DNA of 64,000 nucleotides, taken from assembly GCA_003254925.1 (NCBI GenBank), contig QANZ01016482.1:62001-126000 (forward strand). The letters run 5' to 3'. The notes below the pieces were generated by a model that was not told the DNA's origin, ran no database searches, and was given only the letters and a program-made list of their open reading frames with translations. Of this stretch, positions 50,225 to 63,473 are shown piece after piece (the first letter of the stretch is position 1; each line of letters opens with the position of its first letter). The DNA is from Chamaecrista fasciculata (lineage: Eukaryota; Streptophyta; Magnoliopsida; Fabales; Fabaceae). The position numbers and the translations under genes were made by a program.

Positions 50225-50587
50225 GTGAGTTTTCTTCCTCCTCTAACGGCTTAATTCCCTGTTCTTTGAAAAGAAAAGCACATGTCACATTAAATAAGAT
50301 TAAAAGTTCAGGGGAATGTTTGTTACATTTTAGAGTTGATGTAGCTGTAATTATTTGTTGAGGGTTATAGCATGTATTTTCCTTTCTTTTCTTAATTTTA
50401 TTCTCTATACATTTACATAGACTGAACTAACTTTTACACATGATGATTTTTACCTTCTTTTGTGTTTGCTGGCTCATTTTTCTTTCCGTTTCTGTTGTTC
50501 ATGTGATGTACAACAACCTGATACCATGATAAGGTTTAGTAATTCTCTTCCCTCTTTGCTTTTCTTTTTCCCTCTTAATGTAACCAG
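50225..50587 (+). other. 5'-UTR intron of the MRD1/RBM19 gene
   Basis: The donor TTTGACG|GTGAGT is at 50225 and the acceptor TAACCAG ends at 50587. The second leader exon is 50588-50678 and ends AAAAT|GTAAGT, supplying the first two bases of the start codon. Inferred from splice signals only. Confidence 0.55.
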
Positions 50588-50676
50588 AGAAGCAAAGTGG
50601 ACTCAACTGTCAAAAGCACAATCCAAAGAAGTTATATCAGTTCCAGTGGCTCTAATATAACGTTCCCAAAAAGAAA

Positions 50677-53600
50677 ATGTAAGTTGGAGATTATGTACAT
50701 TGTGTCAAACCCTTATCTTCTGATTCTGTGCCATGTCTGTCTCTTAATAAGATTCTTCTTTCATTTAAAGAATTCTACTGTTATTGAAGATAATTAACAA
50801 ATTCAGATTGAAGTGTTATTTGTGCTAAAAGGAATTATTAGCATAAGTTATTATGCTATGTGCAGGTCTAGGATAATTGTGAAGAATCTTCCAAAATATG
50901 TGGCAGAAGATCGACTAAGGGAATTCTTCTCACAGAAAGGAGAATTGACTGATGTAAAGCTTATGCGCACCAAGTATTATTTCAACATCCTAAGCTTGAA
51001 TTTATAGTATTTGTATGCTTAAAATGTCATCATATAATATATTGCTTAATATGTGGATTTTCCTGATACATTTCATATATATATATATATATGTTTTTTT
51101 CCCTATCAGAGATGGTAAGAGTCGGCAGTTTGGTTTTATTGGGTTCCGGACAGAGCATGAAGCTGAGGAAGCTATAAAATATTTCAATAGATCCTACCTT
51201 GACACCCATAGAATCACTTGTGAGGTGGGTATGCTGTTTGAGTTTCTTAACAGACTTATTTCTTTTGTATTATAGTGTGTAATACTATTTTCCTACAAAA
51301 ACATTTTCAACCGGAGTTTATAATAGAATTACCAGGATATCTTGATTGCTCGGAATGTTTGGACTTGTTTTGCTAAGTACAAAATGATATGAAAATTCTT
51401 ATTTATAGTTGACCTCATACTTTTCTTGTATCTTTGTTATTAATCTTTTCCTTTTGAAATAGTATTAATATATTAACCATGCATATGGAGATTTTTTTTC
51501 AAAAAGGAAAAAGATAATTTGGTATTCGGAACACCAATAAATTTCTTACTTCCAAGTGCAAGCAATCCTTATTGGAGAAACTGGTGTCCAATCCTTCTTG
51601 ATTATTTTAATTTCATTTGATTACTATTGGATCAACTCAGCTTTCATTTTCTGAAAACCTTATATCTCCAACGAACACATTGGAAGGTATTGTTAATCAG
51701 AAGTGAGAATTATATTTAATTCCCATGATTTATAGTGCTAGTTTTATGTCAGGAAATAGATGGGCTCATTGCAATAGTTTTGTTGGTTTATATAATTGTT
51801 GGCAATGTCATTGATACTGAATGACACAGACCATGTTTACCTCAATGCTCAATTAGAAGAATAACAAACTAATTATTATTTTGTCTTTGTATTAGGAAGC
51901 TCGAAAAGTTGGTGATGCAAATATTCCTCGTCCGTGGAGTCGACATTCTTTAAAGAAAGAGGGCAAAGTAACCCAAGATGGAAAGAAACTTGGTGAAGAT
52001 AAAAGTGTTGCTAAGGCAAAAGGCAGTGAAGAGAATTTGAAGATGAGCACTGAAAATGATGACCCCCAGCTTCAGGAATTTCTTGAGGTCATGCAGCCTC
52101 GGACCAAGTCTAAACTGTGGGCAAATGATTCTTTAGCAGTATTGGATAATGCTAGTATAAAGCAAGAGAACGGGAGCAGGGATATATCAGTTTCAGTGCA
52201 TGCTGAGGTAGTTCAAATTGGCTCATCAGATGATCAGTCCTCAAAAAATCATAAATCCAAAAAATCAAATGCTCATGTCCATGATGATGTCATTTCAGAT
52301 ACGGAATATTTCAAGAGTCGAGTGACAAAGAAGTGGTCTGATTCTGAAAGTAGTGACTCTGAAAGTAATGATAATGATGAAGACAACAGTGAGGCCTCTA
52401 TGAGCAGTGATGATGATGAGAAAGGCAATGATAGTCACGGTGATGAAGATGAAAAATATTGTGACAATAAAACTTCAAAGGTGGATGTGAGAAGGAGTAC
52501 TCAAATATCTAACCCATCAAGTCAAGAGGATATTAGAACTGAGGACGGAGACCATAAAAATGCTGAATTGAACCATTCTAACTATTCTGGTGATAAAGTA
52601 CCTAAGCAAGGGGTCCCATCATCATGTCTGGAAGATGAAAAAGGAGTTTTTGAGCCCTGTCGATTATTTGTTCAGAATGTGCCATTTACAGCCACGTAAT
52701 TCATTTGACATACTTCTCTCCCTCTTTTCCTTTGTTAATTTCATTTTTGTGTTCATTTGATTTTGTTTTCTTTTAATTTTGTTGAAAGTTTAAATTTTTT
52801 GTTTAGCAATTTGATTTAAATAAAACACATCACTTGTAGAGTTTAGTTATTAATGCTTTTGTTATTCAATTTGGACTTGATATTATATAGGGTAGGTTGG
52901 TTTTATCCCCCCTAGACCTGCTTTCGCCCCCTTTAGTTTCAAGTTATACTAACGTTAAGGGAAGCTAATGTGTTTTATTTATTTATTTATTTTTATGTAG
53001 TTACAAATTGGTCTTAAACTTTGTGTCATTTTTCTGTGCTATAGTGAGGTGGAACTGGAAGAGCACTTCAGCAAGTTTGGCAGTGTGTCACAGGTTCATC
53101 TAGTTGTTGATAAAGATACAAAACGGTCCAAAGGAAGAGCATATATCCTCTATACACTTCCAGAATTTGCAGCCAGGTATCCATGGGTACCTAAGTTTAT
53201 TGGTTTACTTTATATCTTAATGCTCGGGTCTAATGACACCTTTGAACTTGAATCTGGTGCCTTGTACTTTGACAGAGCCTTCCTTAATATTTAACAATTA
53301 GCACCAAATATTATTGAAATTCCACTCCAATGGAAAATTGGCTATTACAGCAGATTCTCAATAGAAAAATACTGACAAAAACATAGAACAAGTAAGACTA
53401 AAACAATAGTGCACTCACAAAACAACACATCTCCCAACCCAAATTTCTTTTTCCTTGCCTAAACCCCTAACACCCACACTATTTATCAGCACTGCATGCC
53501 CACACTTGTTGCCTCAACTGTCAGAACTCGTTACTGGGTTCAACTCAATTTCAGTCATGGGCTGCTCTCCTACCTCTCTTTTCCTTTCATAGGTAGCAGG

Positions 53601-56600
53601 TCTAACATACTTAAAAGCTTAAAATATTGAAATCTGTATACTAGGCTTTGGTTGAGTTGGAAAAAGAAGAAGCTATATTTATGGTAAGTGGTCTGCCATA
53701 TTGGAATGGCATAAACAACTTCTTAGCATTTAAGATGATTATGGTGCAGAATATGAAAACAACTGTTATTTTTTCTATTAAAATAATATCTGTTTTTGAA
53801 TGGCTGAGTTGACATGTATTAAAATACTTGCTTTGCAGGGCACTAGAAGAGTTAGACAATTCAATCTTTCAAGGAAGATTGTTGCGTGTTATGCCAGCCA
53901 TGCAAAAACCTTCAGACAACAAGGAGTATGTAAAATTTGTATTTTCATACATTACCTGCAGAGTACAGGCGTTCCTTTGCAATGTCATAAGAGTTCTGTT
54001 CTCACTTTGTAGGAACAATTCTTCTAAGGACCATAGTTCAAAAACATTGAAGCAACAGAGAGAGGAGGAGAGGAAAGCAGCTGAAGCTAGTGGAGATACC
54101 AGAGCATGGAATAGTCTGTTCATGCGCTCTGATACAGTATGCTTCTTGAAACTTAATAATTTGCAAACCATGGTTCTGGTAATTTGGCCTTTGAAAGTAG
54201 TCAAGAACAAAATTATTCTGAGTGATGCATGGTATCTTACTTTTTCTTTTGTTTGACCTAAAGTATATTTTATCATCCTATTCAAGGATATTCTTTACAG
54301 ATAAAGTAAGATATTATTTATCCCCATAATTTACATCTCTTTTCTTTGGCATAAGGGGTTTTATAGAAGCATGAGAAATTGTGGCATGACTAATATTTTC
54401 ATGCAATCATATGCTTTTTGGCTGTGAGATTCTATTATGCTCCCACTTCTTCTTCTTCTGTTTTCCCATTTAGAGGCAACAAGCCAACAATGGTTGTCTT
54501 TTGGTGACAGCTTTTTCCAATTGATTTTACTCTATCCAAATACTATTGGATGTTATTCTTTCTTGCCCTCCGGTCTAACATCTCATTATATAACTTTAAC
54601 TATGTGCTTATAGGTTGTTGAAAATGTCGCTCGGATAAATGCTGTAAGCAAAAGTGATTTACTTGACCGAGAAGATCTGGCCGTATGCATTGCTTTGGGA
54701 GAAACTCAAGTGATTGCTGAGACTAAAAAGGCCCTCACAAATGCTGGAGTGAATGTGGAATCTTTGGAGGAATTCGCCAATGGTAAAAACGTCGGCGTGA
54801 AAAGAAGTAATCATGTTCTGTTAGTGAAGAACTTGCCATATGCTTCATCAGAAATTGAAATAGCAAAGATGTTTGGGAAATTTGGTAGTTTGGACAAAAT
54901 AATTCTCCCTCCAACAAAGACATTAGCCTTGGTATTCTGATACTTTCATGTCTTTATTTAGATTCTACTATGTCATTGCAGTTGATTTTATGATTTTTTA
55001 TACCTATCATCTTATGTTTCTTTCTATTGCTTTCTTTATTTAATTATTTATTTTTGTCCTTAAACAAGTTCTTAAGCTTTCTGGCATTATGTGGTTATGA
55101 AACAATCTTTTTTTTTTGAAAGGCACATTAGTTCTTAGCTCTTTTTCATACTATTGTTGTTTATGAAAAAAATGTTTAAAATCTTCTCTTGCCAGTTATA
55201 TGGTCTTTGAAAAGTTGGTATTCTTATTTGTGTAAAGCTTTTAAACATTTGGAGCTTTGTTTCAGGTTGTTTTCTTAGAACCTGGTGAAGCTCGAGCAGC
55301 TTTTAGAGGTTTAGCTTACAAGCGTTTCAAGTAAGATATAGTTGGTCTTCTTGTCATATAACCATTAGCTGTGCAATATGATAAACAGTGCAAGGCTCTT
55401 TATTTCTTGAGAGCCCAAATGTTCATCCTTTAAGTGCATTTCTGTTATCAATTCATGATTATCTGTGTTTCCCAATATGTTGGCTTGTGGCTTGTATTTC
55501 ATTCTAGAACTTAGGTTGTGTTTGGCGGCCTGTATTAAGCCTGACAGTATAAGCTTATATAATGCAATATAGTATTGTTAGATGATTGGTGTGCATATGG
55601 CATTGTATAAGCTTTTATGGTTTATCGTAATTAATACAATGATTACCTTATTATATATTCAAACCTTTGTTATCCTGATGAGGCTTGATTGTGTGAAGAA
55701 CTTACTAAATAAATACAATTTTGTTTGCTCCTATAAATTTTGAAATAGAAAATTCAAAATATAGGTTTTTAACAATTATAGTTGAAAGATGATTACATTG
55801 TCTTAAAAGGTATTTTGATTATTTTTCAAAATAATTTTAAATTCAAAGATAAAAGTTGTATAATTTAAACGTTTTTAAAGTGAAGAAAGAATTACTTTTA
55901 CTCAAAAAAGTAATCTTTAGTGGAAAATGGAAAATAAAATGGAGCTATCTCGGACCCTGTCGGTTGACTGGACCAACTGGGACTTTGTATACCCCATTAC
56001 CCTTAGTTTCTTTGATTGATATCTTAAGAAGTTGGACAGTCCAACTGAATTAACATTTTCTTTCAGCTTGTTTACTTTTTTCTAGAAAATTATGCATTAC
56101 CTTCTAATATGATTGTTGGATAGAGATGAACACTGTAAACATCATCCTGTATGGCTGTATGCAAAAAAAATGTTTTTTCTTATAAAAAGCAACAGATATA
56201 AAATCTACACAATCGGCATAATTTTTTTTATAATAATGTAAATGTAACAATAAGCTCAAAAGTTGTTGCTATTCTGTGGTCTATCTTTGTGGAGCTACGT
56301 GCTTATAGAAGCATGATTTAGATTTACTTTGATTCTTCCTTCCCATGCAAAATGAGTGATTATGATTTTAAGCAGTTCCGGTTTCATGCTTCATATAATA
56401 TAACTGTTGCTCATGCCATCAGTAGCTTTGCCAAATCCTTTTCTGTCATTGTTTATTGAAGGGCATTTATTCGATTCTTTCATATTGAATTAATTGTAGA
56501 GATGCTCCGTTGTACTTGGAATGGGCTCCTTCCAATGTTCTAATCCAAAGCTCAACATCTAAGAATAATGAAAATAGTGGTGCAATTGGTGAAGAAGATG

Positions 56601-59600
56601 CCAAACGGATGAAGTTGGAGCAACATCTTGAAGGAGTATCAGATGTGGAGATTGATCCTGATCGAGTAGAGGTTTGACATATTTCATTTTCTTCTCCCAT
56701 AATTCTTCTCTTGTGTGGTATGGAAGTGTCTCATTTAGTACTTTGTATATCTTATTTATTGGAATCATTAATTGGCCTGCTGTCTCTACTGCAAGTTTGA
56801 TATTAGTAGTAGTAGTTGTAACTGTCTTTACTAGGTAGCAAGTTCAACTACTAGCTAGTTAAAACTCTAAGGATGCGTTAGGTCCCCTGTCATCTCATAC
56901 GCACCATCTTATATACTATGGTATCTTGGATGTCTAGCGTTTGGTAACGTCATGATATCGTCATATGTCGACATCCAAGATAACACTCTGTCATCAGATG
57001 TCAACAAAAGGGTGTAAAATGATAACAACACAAAGTTTATGTCATCGCAGATGACAGGACTTGGAAGGGCATTTTTTGATTATAGTTCTAATTTTACCCC
57101 TTTTTGTTGATTTATTTTTTTATATAAAGCTTACTATTTAGTCCCTAAATCTATACCGAGTCAACTAATTTGTCCATGAATAATCAAAACATGTTAAAAT
57201 TATTCTCTATTATAGTTTTAATTTAATTATTTATCATTATTATAAATAATATTTTTTAGTATAGAAATATAAATGAATTTTTTTTGTATAATTACTTATA
57301 TTTATTTTGAAAATAACAATATATGTTTTTAAGATGTTAATAAGGGTAAATATGGAAATTTAAAGAAGATTGATGTTATTCAATAGAGAATACTAAACAT
57401 ATGCATCTTACATCTCCGATATGTACTATTGTCATACCAAATGCTGGTATTATAAATACTAGGTATCTTATACTATAGTGTCACCTACCACGACATCTGA
57501 GATACTATGACATCTGAGATCACAACGTATCAAACGCACCCTAAGGGTTTGAAAAATTAGTCTTTGTATTATGAGGTCCAGGAAGTACTTTCATGCTTCA
57601 TATTTTTATTCCCTCCTAAAGGGGTCTGAATCTTGTATTCCCATGGATGAGATTATTTTATATTGAGTAAATTAACTAAAGTACCCTTGTAAAACCTAAC
57701 CCATTCTTGTTATCTATCTTGTTTATGAACTTCTTTTTTAGTTTGAGAATTGTCAATTATGGTTGGTTGATAACTTAATGGAAGGAGTATAATTATGTTG
57801 TTTTATGCGATCTTGAAGTTACATTTGTCATTGGTTTTATTATTGTTATTTGCAAATTATAATTTTGATGGAATTGATATTTTTATCATGTGTAAACAAA
57901 GTACAACTTTTTTCAAAGAAAAATATAGGTGTATTATTGAGTGATAAGTTGTCATGAATAATGTAGGTTATTTAGTTGTCAAAGTTAAAAAATGCAAGTT
58001 AAAATAATTTTGCTAACTATTTTACTAAGTTATAAATTGTTATTTAAAAACAGTCAAAGGCATATTTGAAATTTTTTTAAAATATATTTATGAATATTAA
58101 AGTTGAACTAAATGCAGGAATGTATCAAATGCCTCCTAATTAGCCTAAAACTGTCACGAATTTATTTAAAGAGCTCTCACCTTATACTAAAATATTAGAA
58201 TTGTGCCCCAATTAAAATTCTTTATCTTGTTGTCCTTTCATTTTGCTTCAAATTTCAATCAATGTGATGGCATTTTTGGATATTATGGTTGACTGAAAAG
58301 CGGTGATCTCTTCTATTTAAGTTGAATTTCTACATATTTATAAAAAAAAAGAGCTGTATTAATATTGCTGCTTAGTCTCCGTTTAATTATGATTATATAG
58401 AACTATATTTTATACATCTATGCAATCATTTAATTTGTTTTGTTTTCTATCTGTATTCCTGCACCATGATGCTGCTGTGATGTGGTACCCAATAAATAAT
58501 GGAGACCATGTAATATTTACTATATATTTGTTGCTATCTGGAACGGTTTTTTTTTCCCTGCTTATTCTTTTATTGTGTTGTTGATTAATCTATCATGCTT
58601 TAGGCTCGGTCTCTGTTTGTCAAGAACCTCAACTTTAAGACGTCAGATGAGAGCTTGAAGAATCATTTTAGTGAACACATCAAAAAGGGTAGAATTTTGA
58701 GTGCCAAGGTAAAATAGATAGGTCTTAGTGTATATGATTTTACACCATTTTTCTCTTTTTTTTCAGTTTTATTTATTTATGAATTTTTCATATTTTGCTT
58801 TGCTGCTGTTGTAAACAGGTAAATAAGCATATGAAAAACGGGAAACAGGTTTCTATGGGATATGGATTCATCGAGTTTGACTCTATGGAGACTGCTACAA
58901 ATGTTTGCAAAGATTTACAGGTTTCTTCATATTTGTACCAAACTACATGTTGCATATTGTAAGCATTTCTGGATCCTAATTCTAGCTGATTTCTTTTTCT
59001 TGTTTAGGGTACTGTTTTGGATGGCCATGCACTTATTTTACAACTATGTCATGCCAAGAAGGACGGACAAGTACAGAAAACAGTTGGAAAGGATAAAAGT
59101 TCAACAAAATTAATTGTAAGAAATGTAGCCTTTGAGGCGACAGAGAAGGAATTGAGACAGTTGTTTAGCCCATTTGGCCAGGTAAAAGCTATCAATAAGT
59201 TATATTTTGCCGTGTACTTTAAGCCAATAATATCTCTCTCTGGTCATAAAAAAAGTATTATTGAATGTGTTTATTCCATGAGATGACAAATATAGATTGT
59301 ACAGAAGCTAGTCAACCTATAGTTTATGTACTCAGCTATTTACAAATTATAGTTGACTGACTTGAGTCCACCTATAGTTTATGTACTCAGCTATTTACAA
59401 ATTATAGTTGAGTGACTTGAGTCTGGTAGCTATTTAAGGAAAATTATGCTAGATGGTGTTTGCAATCAGTCTTCTTCAGAAGAGTTATTGGACGTTGTAT
59501 CTTGTATGCTGACTTTTCTATTTTACATCTCTGCTTTAAATGGAAAGGTGTTAGTTTAGTAAAAGGTCTTTGTAGCAATGACTTGCTATTTGTCCGTCAA

Positions 59601-60292
59601 CACACGAAATATGCCCTTCTCTTCTGGCATGCTTCAGCTTTCTTGAAGTTGTTAATTCGTTTTCAACCAGATTAAATGATTTAGTTACTTGACTGGTGCA
59701 AGTAGGCGTTGCTTTGTGTTTAGTTCATGATTTGTTTTATGTTTTACATGCGTGCAGATTAAGAGCTTAAGATTGCCAATGAAGTTTGGAAGTCATAGAG
59801 GCTTTGCTTTTGTGGAGTATGTTACACAGCAGGAAGCACAAAATGCACTCAAAGCACTTTCGAGCACCCATCTGTATGGCAGACATCTGGTAGGTGGATT
59901 TACATTATCCTTTTGAGCAATAGACAACTTGACATAGTTGCTTTGAAGCATAGGTATTAGGGCATGCGACATGACACGATGTTTCTCTCTCTCTCTCTCC
60001 ACACATGATTGCGCATGTGCACACACACACACACACATAACTAGCTGAAAAATGATAGAAGTAATCACTGATCATTGGTCAAAATGATTGGATCATTACT
60101 TATTCCTCTCATTTACAGGTGATAGAGAGAGCAAAGGAAGGCGAGAGTTTGGAAGAATTACGAGCTCGAACAGCTTCTCAATTTACTGATGAGCAGAATG
60201 GATTTCAAAATTCCATCAAGTTATCCAAGAAAAGGAAGAACTTGGCCTTCTTGGATGAAGGGAAGATGAAGTTTCAAAGAACTGCTGATTAG
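50677..60292 (+). CDS. MRD1: Multiple-RRM pre-rRNA processing factor, MRD1/RBM19 homologue
   Basis: Fifteen coding exons: 50677-50678, 50866-50973, 51110-51224, 51896-52695, 53045-53176, 53839-53925, 54013-54136, 54614-54931, 55266-55330, 56500-56671, 58604-58708, 58819-58920, 59008-59181, 59758-59889, 60119-60292. They total 870 codons, so 869 aa. Five RRM domains are visible: about 2-80 (IIVKNL, QFGFIGF), 329-405 (RLFVQNV, GRAYILY), 523-595 (VLLVKNL, VVFLEP), 642-725 (LFVKNL, GYGFIEF) and 742-820 (LIVRNV, GFAFVEY). An acidic Ser/Asp/Glu-rich linker separates RRM1 from RRM2. Yeast Mrd1 and human RBM19 bind nascent 35S/47S pre-rRNA in the nucleolus and are needed for early cleavages that release 18S rRNA. 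The start codon is split: AT at the end of one exon, G at the next, followed by SRIIVKNLP, matching the expected N-terminus. Intron 10 (1.9 kb) holds a MITE. Confidence 0.95.
56871..57541. mobile_element. Harbinger/Tourist-type MITE in MRD1 intron 10
   Basis: Left end GGATGCGTTAGG and right end ATCAAACGCACCC are imperfect inverted repeats. Both borders carry the trinucleotide TAA (56868-56870 and 57542-57544), the target preference of PIF/Harbinger elements. Subterminal text (ATGATATCGTCATATG, GACATCTGAGAT) shows further partial mirror symmetry. No transposase frame is present. Confidence 0.68.
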
Positions 60293-61672
60293 TAGTATTC
60301 AGTTCTTTCTAAATATGGTCTTCCTACTCCTGTATATAAGATGAGGCAATTTTGTTGTAGGGATATAAGTTATATAATATTGTAGAATCCTTTCGCTTTT
60401 GATTTGGTCATTTTGAGTTCAATTTTGGTCCAGCATGAAGATTGGGCTTTTAGAACCAACTTTTGCATTTTTGATAGGAAAAGAAAAGGCGATTTTTCAT
60501 TCTTTTTGAGCTGACGACTGTGGTAATGAATACATGTATGTGTATGTCCGATATATATTTTTTTGGGTAGTGTCCAATTATTGAAATCGTTATGTTGCTA
60601 TATTGAAAGTTTATTTATATTTTACGTGACAATGACATAGCTTGCGTTATGATGAATAATTATGTTGAAATTTTCAATTATTAAAACTTTGTATGTTCTT
60701 ATCAGTAATGTTACAAGTTTTATTTTTATACTTAATGAAATATTAGCTTTTTTTTAAAATTTATACTTTAGAGAAATAATTTGAAAAGACGATATGCAAG
60801 TAATGATTAAAATGCATCAAAATTGTTAATTTTATGATATTTCAGAAATAAAATAATATATTAAAACTGTAGTTCAAATTGGTCTTTCAGTATGTGCATA
60901 GTTTTAGGGCCAGTTTAAAAAAAAAAAGTAATTGTATATTATTAATGGGATAAAATGAGTTAAAATTTAATGTTTTCAATAGTGCTTTTATAAAGAAAAA
61001 TAATATATATAGATGTTTAAAATTAAAACATATGACCTCACTCACTAATTAAGCTTACAATTAATAGTTTGAACTCATAAAATACTTCACCTCTCCACAC
61101 CACTTTCAAAGCATCCTCTAAATCAAGATTATTGTTGGCCAAAAAAAAAAATAATAACCAAAATTGTCAAAATGGAGAATTCAAATAAACTAAAAAATTA
61201 AGGTGTAAAATTAAATTATAAAGTTAAATCGTAAAATCGTGAGAGTTTACATAATACAATTTTTAGATAATATATTTATAAATTATAACCTAACTAATTT
61301 AAATATATCAAAACATACCTATTTTATTTTTTTATTTGTCATTTTTTTTGGCTTGACATATTTATACATATATATATATATAAATAAATAAGGTAATTAA
61401 TAGTATAGAAAATTATTTATAAAATAAAATAATTCAAGATTTGTTATATTTCAACCAAATATTTCATAAGTCATTAAATATTTTATTTTAAAATAATTTT
61501 TATAAAATATCTTATTTTATTAAAGTGATATTTAATTTTTCTTAATAAAAATATAAAATCTTAATAAACCTCCCATTTAAGTGAGATGTTAATAAATTTA
61601 AATTTTTCTTAAAATCATAATCAATCAATTTATTTAAGTAAAATTGTAAACTAAAAAATTTTAAAATTTTAA
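60293..61672. other. MRD1 3' flank and AT-rich spacer
   Basis: The first ~200 bp are probably the MRD1 3' UTR. The remainder is very AT-rich with long A and T runs and a short TA repeat near 61370-61382. No gene or clear transposon end was recognised until the Mutator-like element at 61673. Confidence 0.5.
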
Positions 61673-63117
61673 GGCTTAAGTGCACTTTTGGTCCCATAAC
61701 TTTGACAAAGGTTTCAATTTGGTCCCGTAACTTTTTTTGTTGCAATTTTGGTCCCATAACTTCTCAAAAGATGTCACTGTTAGTCTCATGCTCAATTCCA
61801 TCCAAGTTTAGCGGTTAAATATGACATGACATAGTGAGTTGGATCACGATGTGGCAAAGTAGAATGGGGTGGACTAAAAAAGGACTTGTATGCAACATAT
61901 TATAACATTTCAATATCAGAAACAAAAAAAAAAAAACCAAGGTCCATTCTGAAATTTTCACTCTAACATTTCATCTCTTCACCCACCCAGAATCCGATGA
62001 ACAACATCTAGTTGTCTACTTTTCCTTCTTCTTCTTTCGTTTTCTCAATAAACAAGATAAACAATAACTTAAGAAAGAGACAGTTTCTTAATTTCTCAAG
62101 AGCTAAATCTATAAGATAATGCAATCAGAAACACATAGCAGAGTAACAGAATTAATAAACTATATGAATGACCAAAACTCAATTCTCTGTTATTCGCAAG
62201 GGCATTGTTATAAGAAAATTCCATAAATGCGTGTAAAACCAGAGGCACCTAAAATAACATGGTGAGAGTATCCGACGGAGAAACGGGAATAACAACAGGT
62301 TGTTGTTCGGCCGTCGATGCTTCTTCTTGCTATTGAATCTGGGTTTCTTCTTCTACCGCCCTCACCACCATTTTGAGTCTAGGGTTTTTACATACTCGCT
62401 TTTTCGAGGAGCCATTTGAAGCTTATTCAACATCCTCCCGACCACCACCTGAAAGCACAATCGGTTCGGTCTAAATCGAATCGGAATTCGGACTCTTCGG
62501 CAATTTCCGATGTTATCGGCGAGGGTCTCCTTCCGTATGGATTACCCAGGGCTGATCTTCTAGAACCCAAAATTAAATCGTTTCTTAAACCCATTGATTT
62601 GCTCGAATCACTCCATCTGGCGGAAGCCTCTGCGGATGGATTCTTGGCCTCAATTAAGAAATCCTTTAACATACTATCCATTTTGATTCTATTCTTGACC
62701 TCCTTTCAATTCGAATTTGCCACTCGACTGAACGAATCGGAGACGATATATGCAGTTTTTGGACATTGGAGATTAGCAGAAAACGAAAGAAGAAGGAGGA
62801 GAAAGTAGACGCCTAGATGTTGTTCATCAATTCTGAGAGGGTGAAGAGATTCTATGTTAGCGTGAAAATGTCAGAATGGACCTTGATTTTTTTTTGTGTT
62901 TCTGATATTGGAATGTTATAATATATTTCATACAGGTCCTTTTTAAGTCCACATCATCCTACTTTGCCACATCATGATCTAACTCACTGTACCATGTCAT
63001 ATTTAACCGTTAAACATGGATGGAATTGAGCATGAGACTAACGGTGACACCTTTTGAGAAGTTATGGAACCAAAATTGCAACAAAAAAAGTTATGGGACC
63101 AAAAGTGCATTTAAGCC
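61673..63117. mobile_element. Pack-MULE: Mutator-like element with a captured gene piece
   Basis: The ends GGCTTAAGTGCACTTTTGG and (at the right, reversed) GGCTTAAATGCACTTTTGG are near-perfect inverted repeats. The arms extend about 330 bp, sharing text such as ATGGACCTTG, CATGTCATATTTAACCG and AACATCTAG. Flanks are AAATTTTAA on the left and AAATTTTTAA on the right, a 9-bp duplication with one extra T. No transposase is encoded. The central part is GC-richer and carries a fragment of an ETO1-like gene, described separately. The right end is 161 bp before the PEX1 start codon. Confidence 0.82.
62416..62613 (+). pseudogene. Captured fragment of an ETO1/EOL-like gene inside the Pack-MULE
   Basis: The open frame begins MKLIQHPPDHHLKAQSVRSK and continues through GLLPYGLPRADLLEPKI to DLLESL. 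From memory of the family, this matches the N-terminal region of ETHYLENE OVERPRODUCER 1, where an LQDHLRVNSVRSKS stretch is followed by LLPYGLP-ADLLEP. ETO1-type proteins are BTB-TPR substrate adaptors that direct type-2 ACC synthases to CUL3 ubiquitin ligases. Only about 66 residues before the BTB domain are present. The frame then continues into unrelated sequence to a stop at 62808. It is a partial capture with no evidence of function. Whether it is transcribed cannot be judged. Confidence 0.7.
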
Positions 63118-63278
63118 AAATTTTTAATTATCTCTATCGTAACGATTGGATACCTTTGCTGATGTCATCATAATAAGATGGGATTCGGGAAGAACAATCG
63201 GTCTCAATTGTTCATTTCAGACTGTAACTAGTGACGCTTTCCCTCCCTTTTTTCTTGGCGCTTCGATTCTGCATTTCC

Positions 63279-63473
63279 ATGGAGTTAGAGGTGAAGCATG
63301 TTGGCAACATAGACAACTGCTTCGTATCTCTTCCTTTTCATCTAATCCAAATTCTACAGTCCACACGCTCTGCGCCACTCCCTCATCTTCTCGCTCTCGA
63401 GCTTCGCTCTCGCACTGACCATCTTTGGGTCGTTGCTTGGTCCGGAGCCACTTCTGCTTCTCCCGCCATAGAG
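63279..63473 (+). CDS. PEX1: Peroxisome biogenesis AAA-ATPase PEX1, first coding exon (rest off the window)
   Basis: The exon encodes 65 residues beginning MELEVKHVGNIDNCFVSLP and ending WSGATSASPAIE, then a canonical donor (GAG|GTAACC). The pattern CFVSLP...LLQSTRSAPLPHLLALELRS...W-VAWSG is the N-terminal double-psi barrel region of plant PEX1. PEX1 and PEX6 form the AAA motor that extracts the PEX5 receptor from the peroxisome membrane for reuse. The two AAA domains of this ~1,100-residue protein lie beyond the right edge. I chose the Met at 63279 because it begins the conserved region; an earlier in-frame Met at 63231 is possible. No second exon could be found up to the window end, so intron 1 is at least 527 bp. 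Confidence 0.85.

Noticed and set aside
53869..54285. Minus-strand 138-aa frame
   Set aside because: It overlaps two verified MRD1 exons and the intron sequence around them, with no domain of its own.
63146..63418. Longer plus-strand frame overlapping the PEX1 exon
   Set aside because: The frame differs from the one matching PEX1 and has no recognisable domain.
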